From an uncultured Bacteroidales bacterium (GTDB lineage Bacteria; Bacteroidota; Bacteroidia; Bacteroidales; Bacteroidaceae): 37,130 bases of DNA. The stretch covers positions 1 through 37,130 of the forward strand of contig CACYQI010000047.1 in assembly GCA_902776455.1 (NCBI GenBank), in the 5' to 3' direction. How positions within the stretch are numbered: the first letter of the stretch is position 1; every line of letters begins with the position of its first letter. Positions 33,118-37,130 of the stretch are shown in pieces. The notes beneath the pieces were generated by a model. The model was not told the DNA's origin. It did not search any database and saw nothing but the letters and a program-made list of their open reading frames with translations. The position numbers and the translations under genes are program-made.

Positions 33118-33203
33118 ACAACGGATTGCTCGGATTTAACGGATTCAAGGCAGACTGAGAATCAGTACCTAAGATAATCCGTCAAATCCGTGTAATCCGT
33201 TGT
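33118..33203. repeat. ACGGATT-family inverted repeat after the transporter
   Basis: ACAACGGATTGCTCGGATTT (from 33118) is mirrored by CAAATCCGTGTAATCCGTTG near 33203, with three CGGATT words in each arm and a few mismatches. It is related to the 9417-9502 element and likewise lies just after a gene. Confidence 0.75.
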
Positions 33204-33264
33204 TGATAATTATGCCCCAAGCCTCTTGTCTCCTTGAACCTTCTGTAGGGATTCCGCTTCCTTT

Positions 33265-34326
33265 CTACGGCCTGAAAACGAGGACTTTGATGTAGTCCTT
33301 CAGGCGAAAAAGTGAGTTGCCGCTGCGGTTCTGCGAGTCAGCTACGAGTAGGAGCGTCTGCCTCCCGTCGGGGAGTTTTGGCCCTAAGCACATGCCTTCG
33401 TAGTTCGCAAAGTTCTTCTTGCCGAAGAGGCGTATGCCGGTGCTGAAGGCATGGAGCGGCGTTTTGGTCAGGAAACTGTTCTCCTCCGCCTCTCGGAGCG
33501 GGAGGGACGTGTCGGCAATGGCTTTTCCGGAATGCGGATTGACGCGGAAAAGGCGGATGCGGCACTTGGCGCGATTGTAGCGACGGGGTATGTTAAGCTC
33601 GCGTTCCATGACTATCAGCGTGCTGTCGTCCACGGCCAGCAGCTCGGGCACGCCAAAGGCGTAGTACCGGGGCTTGCGCTTCGTGGCAGGCAGCTCCGTA
33701 GAGTAGGCATACTGCCGCAAAGGTTGCAGGTCTGGGCCGAAAGACTGCAGGCGCAACAGGGCAGGGGAGGGAGCCTTGGGAGTGATGGGTGCAGCCGCAT
33801 CCGTCTTCAGCCCTTGCTCCGTGGTCGTCCAGAAGATGCCCCCGTCGGCTTGGTACGTCAAGGCCTCGAAGCCGTAGTTGGCGAAGATGTTGGGAGTGCT
33901 GAAGCATGCCGGAACGGCAAGGCGGCGGCCCGTAGGCGTGCCGTTTTCGTCGAGTTCCACTACTTGCTGGTCGTTCTCGGCACTGACGAAGAAGCTTCTT
34001 CCCTCGAGGCAGACGATGCCTTCGCTGTCGCGGGCGTGGCCCGAAGTCCGAGCATCGAAGTGGTGGGCGACGAACCGCATCGTGCCGATGTCGCCGGAGG
34101 GAAGGAAGCTGATGCTCACCTCTGTCCATCCATCTGCCGTCTGCTTGTCGCTGATGAGCGCGTAGCGGTCGCCTCCGATGGGTGCGATGCCGCTGTAGTT
34201 GCCAGCCGGTATGCCCCATTTCTTCATGTTGTGCTGCCTGAATTCCAGCACGTTCTGTGCGCAAAGGCAGGTGGCCAGCAGCCACGTCGCCAAGGCCGGC
34301 AGCCTCCTCCTCGTGCTTGTCATCAT
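33265..34326 (-). CDS. Secreted phytase-like esterase-domain protein
   Basis: 353 residues from the chosen start. Signal peptide MMTSTRRRLPALATWLLATC ending near CLCAQN; export to the periplasm is expected. The mature part is a beta-propeller of the esterase-like phytase family (PF13449-type): YSGIAPIGGDRYALISDK, ARDSEGIVCLEGRSFFVSAE, ANYGFEALTYQADG, and a closing NYEGMCLGP with the acidic calcium-site-like residues. The ATG pair at 34326/34323 is preferred over a TTG at 34344 because of the AGAGGG just upstream. It starts about 35 bases after the sulfatase stop, so the two genes are likely co-transcribed. The substrate is unknown. Confidence 0.82.
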   Translation of the reverse strand: MMTSTRRRLPALATWLLATCLCAQNVLEFRQHNMKKWGIPAGNYSGIAPIGGDRYALISDKQTADGWTEVSISFLPSGDIGTMRFVAHHFDARTSGHARDSEGIVCLEGRSFFVSAENDQQVVELDENGTPTGRRLAVPACFSTPNIFANYGFEALTYQADGGIFWTTTEQGLKTDAAAPITPKAPSPALLRLQSFGPDLQPLRQYAYSTELPATKRKPRYYAFGVPELLAVDDSTLIVMERELNIPRRYNRAKCRIRLFRVNPHSGKAIADTSLPLREAEENSFLTKTPLHAFSTGIRLFGKKNFANYEGMCLGPKLPDGRQTLLLVADSQNRSGNSLFRLKDYIKVLVFRP

Positions 34327-34361
34327 CGCCCTCTTGTCTTTCAATTCTCAGAGTTCACTTT

Positions 34362-35945
34362 TCACTTCGATATAGGCGACGTGTAGGTCGCGCCTTTAGT
34401 GCGTTCCTGTTCGATGTACGCCTGCATCCTGAAGACCACATCCGGTCGTTTGAGGGCGATGTTCTCCTGCTCGTAGGGCTGCTGCATGTCGTAGAGCTGA
34501 GGCTCACGGGAGTAGCCGCTCTCCATGTTCGGCCCCGAGATGACGGCCGGCCCCTTGCTCGGCGGGATGTACTTCCACTCCTTGCTGCGAACCGAGAGTG
34601 TGTGGTTGGCGGCTTGTTCCAGGACGTAGGGACGGTCTTCCTTGTCTTCGCCAAGCAACGTGCCGAGCCGGTTCTCGCTGTCCATAGCGCCGCCTTGGGG
34701 GATGCGGGCGCCGATGAGAGCGCTCAGCGAGGCCAGCCAGTCGATCTGCGACATGAGGGCGTCCGACTCCTGCCCCGCCTTGACCCGTTTCGGCCAAGAC
34801 ACAATCGCCGGAACAATCGTGCCGCCTTCGAAAGTGCTGTACTTGCCGGAGCGGTACGGACCGGCGGGCCGATGGTCGCCCAGCAGTTCGACGGCGCGGT
34901 CCTGATAGCCGTCATCGACCACCGGACCGTTGTCGCTCGACAGGATAATCAAGGTGTTCTGCCTCAGGCCCAGGCGTTCCAGCTCGCCGATGACCTGCCC
35001 TACGGTCCAATCGAACTGCGCGATGGCGTCGCCGCGGAAGCCCATCGGGTTCTTTCCACGGAAGCGGTCGTGCGGGAAGCGAGGCACATGTACATCGTTG
35101 GTAGCCAGATACATAAAGAACGGCTCCTGCCGATGTTTCTGGATGAAGCCGATGGCGTGGGCGGCGATGCTGTCGGCTATGTTTTCGTCCTTCCAGAGGG
35201 CCTTGCCGCCTCCCTTCATGTAGCCGATGCGGCCGATGCCGTTCACGATGCTCTGGTTGTGGCCGTGGCTGGCCTTGAGGTTGAAGAGAAGCTCGGGATT
35301 GTCCTTGCCCGTCGGCTCGCCAGGGAAGTTCTGCTCGTAGCTCACCTGTATGGGAGCCGTCTCGTCGTAGTTCGCCACATGCCCTTGCTCGATGAAGACG
35401 CAGGGCGTGCGGTCAGCCGTAGCGGCCATGATGTAATGGTAGTCGAAGCCGATGTCGCCCAGGTGCATGGGCAGTTGGGCGTTCCAGTCCTGCTCCCCGT
35501 CCCTGTCGCCCAGGCCCAGGTGCCACTTGCCGATGGCCGCCGTGGCGTAGCCCGCGTTCTTGAACGCATCGGCCAGGGTGAACTGCTCGGGGCGGATAAT
35601 CATCCCCGCATTGCCCCGCGCGATGTCCGTACCGGCATGGCGGAAGGCATATTCGCCCGTCAGCAGGCCATAGCGGGAAGGCGTACTCGTGGCAGCAATA
35701 GCATGGACGTTGGTGAAAAGGATGCCGCTCTGAGCCAACGCATTGACGTTAGGTGTCTGGACCCGTGTGGCACCGAAGCACTCCAGGTCGCCATAGCCCA
35801 GGTCGTCGGCATAGAGAATAATCACATTCGGCTGCTGACGGTTGTCAACAGAGGCGTTCCCCTTCTTGCCCTTGGCACAGACGGGAACGACGGGCAGCAA
35901 GGCCGAAGCCAGTGCCCCGTAGCGGAGGAGGGATTCTTTCTTCAT
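34362..35945 (-). CDS. Serine-type family S1 sulfatase
   Basis: 527 residues from the MKKESLLRYG start with a signal peptide, so periplasmic. The S1 sulfatase core is clear: metal-binding Asp47-Asp48 (LYADDLGYGD), the formylglycine site S-T-P-S-R at 87-91 (SRYGLLTGEYA), GKWHLG, and SSDNGP. The modified residue is Ser87, not Cys, so activation needs an anaerobic sulfatase-maturating radical-SAM enzyme, which is not in this window. A longer frame to 36098 is rejected because it runs through promoter and repeat DNA. It probably removes sulfate from a polysaccharide or glycoconjugate. The phytase-like gene follows in the same direction. Confidence 0.93.
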   Translation of the reverse strand: MKKESLLRYGALASALLPVVPVCAKGKKGNASVDNRQQPNVIILYADDLGYGDLECFGATRVQTPNVNALAQSGILFTNVHAIAATSTPSRYGLLTGEYAFRHAGTDIARGNAGMIIRPEQFTLADAFKNAGYATAAIGKWHLGLGDRDGEQDWNAQLPMHLGDIGFDYHYIMAATADRTPCVFIEQGHVANYDETAPIQVSYEQNFPGEPTGKDNPELLFNLKASHGHNQSIVNGIGRIGYMKGGGKALWKDENIADSIAAHAIGFIQKHRQEPFFMYLATNDVHVPRFPHDRFRGKNPMGFRGDAIAQFDWTVGQVIGELERLGLRQNTLIILSSDNGPVVDDGYQDRAVELLGDHRPAGPYRSGKYSTFEGGTIVPAIVSWPKRVKAGQESDALMSQIDWLASLSALIGARIPQGGAMDSENRLGTLLGEDKEDRPYVLEQAANHTLSVRSKEWKYIPPSKGPAVISGPNMESGYSREPQLYDMQQPYEQENIALKRPDVVFRMQAYIEQERTKGATYTSPISK

Positions 35946-35952
35946 AGTGCTG

Positions 35953-35960
35953 CAAAGATA
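35953..35960 (-). promoter_or_regulatory. -7 box close to the sulfatase start
   Basis: Minus strand TATCTTTG followed by CAGC, only seven bases before the ATG at 35945. If used, the mRNA would be nearly leaderless. No good TTTG is found 19-20 bases upstream. Confidence 0.5.
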
Positions 35961-36023
35961 CAACTTTTTCCCGACATGAGAAAAAAAGTGGCAAAAAACA
36001 ATTGCAAAAGGGAGCACAAAAAA

Positions 36024-36130
36024 ACGCTCCGTGGAGCGTAGGCTTTTCCTCCGTGGAGCATCGGCCTTTCCTCCACGGAGCATCGGGCTTTCCTCCACGG
36101 AGCGTAGGACGATGCTCCACGGAGTGTTTT
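36024..36130. repeat. Five-unit CTCCACGGAG array upstream of the sulfatase
   Basis: Five units at 22-24 base spacing: CTCCGTGGAGCGTAGG, CTCCGTGGAGCATCGG, CTCCACGGAGCATCGGG, CTCCACGGAGCGTAGG and CTCCACGGAGTG. Each unit can form a 4-7 bp hairpin. Spacers are short (about 6 bases, mostly CTTTC). Confidence 0.85.
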
Positions 36131-36137
36131 TCTGGCC

Positions 36138-36749
36138 TTATTGCTTCATCCTGAAGATGGCCAGCAGGTCGCCGCTGTTAGCCTCCCACGATTCATCCTC
36201 CAGCACCAGTTCTCCGTCCACATGCAGCTCGTCGAAGCTGAGCTGAAGGGTGCTCACTTGGCTGAAGCCCTTGCTGCCTTCCAGCTTCGCCTTGTCGAGT
36301 ATCTGCATCACGTCACTCTTGAACTTCAGGATGATAGTATGTTCCTGTCCGCCGTAGGTCAGCGTCAGCGGCGTCATCATGTCATACATGCCCCAGATGG
36401 GCGACACTTCGTCCGTGTGGAGAGACCAGCCATAGCGAGCCGTCAGGTCCATGTCCGGCATCTCGGCAAGCGCTTCCTTCAGGGCCTCGTCGCCCTCAAT
36501 GATGTTGCTCAGCATACGGATGGGAAACTTGTGGAACGCAATGCTTCTCAACGTGTTGTCCGTCAAGGTGATGCTCACATTCTCCACCGTCTCCCGCACA
36601 TTCTCTCTCGTCTTGCGTCCGTCCTCCGTCTCGTGCCAAGGCATGGTGCTGTTCGACCACAGGATAATGTAGGAGCCCTCATACTGACCGGCAATTGCCT
36701 TGCCGTAGGTCACCACCAAAGCCGCCATCAAAATCCCTCTGCATCTCAT
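36138..36749 (-). CDS. Small exported protein, possibly DUF4840/calycin-like
   Basis: 203 residues from the chosen start. The signal peptide MRCRGILMAALVVTYGKAIA ends near AIAG. The mature part begins QYEGSYIILWSNSTMPWH and alternates beta strands (VSITLTDNTLRSIAFHKFP, LTLTYGGQEHTIILKFKS, STLQLSFDELHVDGEL), as in the small calycin-like or DUF4840 secreted proteins of Bacteroidales; this family call is tentative. An earlier ATG at 36788 adds an odd aromatic run (YFFFFTFGKL) over AT-rich, promoter-like DNA (TACTTTCG), so 36749 is preferred. No clear partner gene; the sulfatase lies downstream beyond the repeat array. Confidence 0.7.
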   Translation of the reverse strand: MRCRGILMAALVVTYGKAIAGQYEGSYIILWSNSTMPWHETEDGRKTRENVRETVENVSITLTDNTLRSIAFHKFPIRMLSNIIEGDEALKEALAEMPDMDLTARYGWSLHTDEVSPIWGMYDMMTPLTLTYGGQEHTIILKFKSDVMQILDKAKLEGSKGFSQVSTLQLSFDELHVDGELVLEDESWEANSGDLLAIFRMKQ

Positions 36750-36789
36750 CAATTTCCCGAAAGTAAAAAAGAAAAAATAAGTGTTCATG

Positions 36790-37130
36790 GTTTGGATTAT
36801 AAGCGTGTTTGTTTTCCTCCTATATAACGTCCCCCTCCTCGGGATTATTGTCCCCTTAGCATTATTTAACAGTCCCGCCCCGCCCTTCCTCCCCGCCCCT
36901 CCCTCCTTCCCTCCTTCCCTCCCGGCTTTCCTTTTCCCTTCCCTGTTCCGTATGGTGCGATGTCATCGCACCCCCGCCTTCCTTCCCCTTCCTTTTCCCT
37001 TCCCTGTTCCGTATGGTGCGATGTCATCGCGCCCCCGCCTTCCCTTTCCGCCTTCCCTTTAGCTTTGAGCCTCGCCTTCCCTTCTGTCCCGCCGCTGCCA
37101 CTGTGCCTTGCGGTTCTCCGCAAGGCGTGC
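36790..37130. other. Polypyrimidine, gene-free right edge
   Basis: About 340 bases strongly rich in C and T on the plus strand. It contains two 61-base tandem units (starts 36930 and 36991) and ends with a CCTTGCGG-TTCT-CCGCAAGG hairpin near 37101-37126. I see no gene; the frames here are low-complexity. Confidence 0.7.
36930..37044. repeat. 61-bp tandem repeat with GGTGCGATG palindrome
   Basis: CCTTTTCCCTTCCCTGTTCC and then GTATGGTGCGATGTCATCGC occur twice, 61 bases apart, differing at one base (CACCCCC or CGCCCCC). Each unit contains GGTGCGATG-T-CATCGCACC or a one-base variant of it. Confidence 0.85.

Noticed and set aside
36024-36130. CRISPR array
   Set aside because: Repeats are only 10-16 bases with spacers of about 6 bases, and no cas genes are present.
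36138-36788. Longer start at 36788 for the small exported protein
   Set aside because: The added residues are an aromatic run over AT-rich promoter-like DNA and spoil the signal peptide.

Overview
The window looks like a chromosomal segment of a Bacteroidales bacterium, most likely Prevotellaceae. Three things point there. Promoters follow the Bacteroidetes pattern (TTTG, about 20 bases, then TAnnTTTG). Two large secreted proteins end in type IX secretion (T9SS) sorting tails. Several families are typical of the order: DUF4270, DUF3737, the short glycogen synthase beside panC, and a sulfatase that needs maturation. Assignment to genus is not possible from this sequence alone.

Layout. 0-2.1 kb: a secreted GH127-type arabinofuranosidase. 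2.4-6.2 kb: a large T9SS-exported modular surface protein with no recognised enzyme domain. 6.3-9.3 kb: a metallo-beta-lactamase-fold hydrolase, a truncated tRNA-Lys and aspS. 9.4-11.4 kb: a 58-residue MKKTY-type peptide gene, the last codons of a lost T9SS cargo gene, and an IS110-family element. The 5' non-coding part of that element folds like a bridge RNA, with two stem-enclosed loops whose putative donor guides match both predicted element ends next to a CT core. 11.5-18.8 kb: a leftward run of MATE transporter, DUF3737 beta-helix protein, EttA, a small periplasmic protein, a DUF4270 lipoprotein and glycogen synthase. 18.9-20.2 kb: panC and panD, supplying pantoate and beta-alanine steps of coenzyme A synthesis. 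21.2-25.6 kb: a C10 (streptopain-like) peptidase with adhesin-like domains and a T9SS tail, followed at once by a second MKKTY-type peptide. 27.1-31.1 kb: both subunits of methylmalonyl-CoA mutase (succinate to propionate route). 31.4-33.1 kb: an AspT/YidE-type transporter. 33.3-36.8 kb: a phytase-like secreted protein, a serine-type sulfatase and a small exported protein.

The intergenic regions are unusually full of repeats: 9-bp tandem arrays, REP-like palindromes, 16-28 bp perfect inverted repeats, short CTCCACGGAG arrays and a polypyrimidine repeat. One such repeat has entered the MATE coding sequence in frame.

The most striking observations are: (1) the candidate bridge RNA of the IS110 element with matching donor guides; (2) frame-breaking lesions at the 5' ends of both methylmalonyl-CoA mutase genes, one a clean 17-bp tandem duplication, together with a tRNA-Lys gene cut in its T-loop, which are either real decay or variation or assembly errors; (3) two tiny MKKTY peptide genes, both directly downstream of T9SS cargo coding ends.
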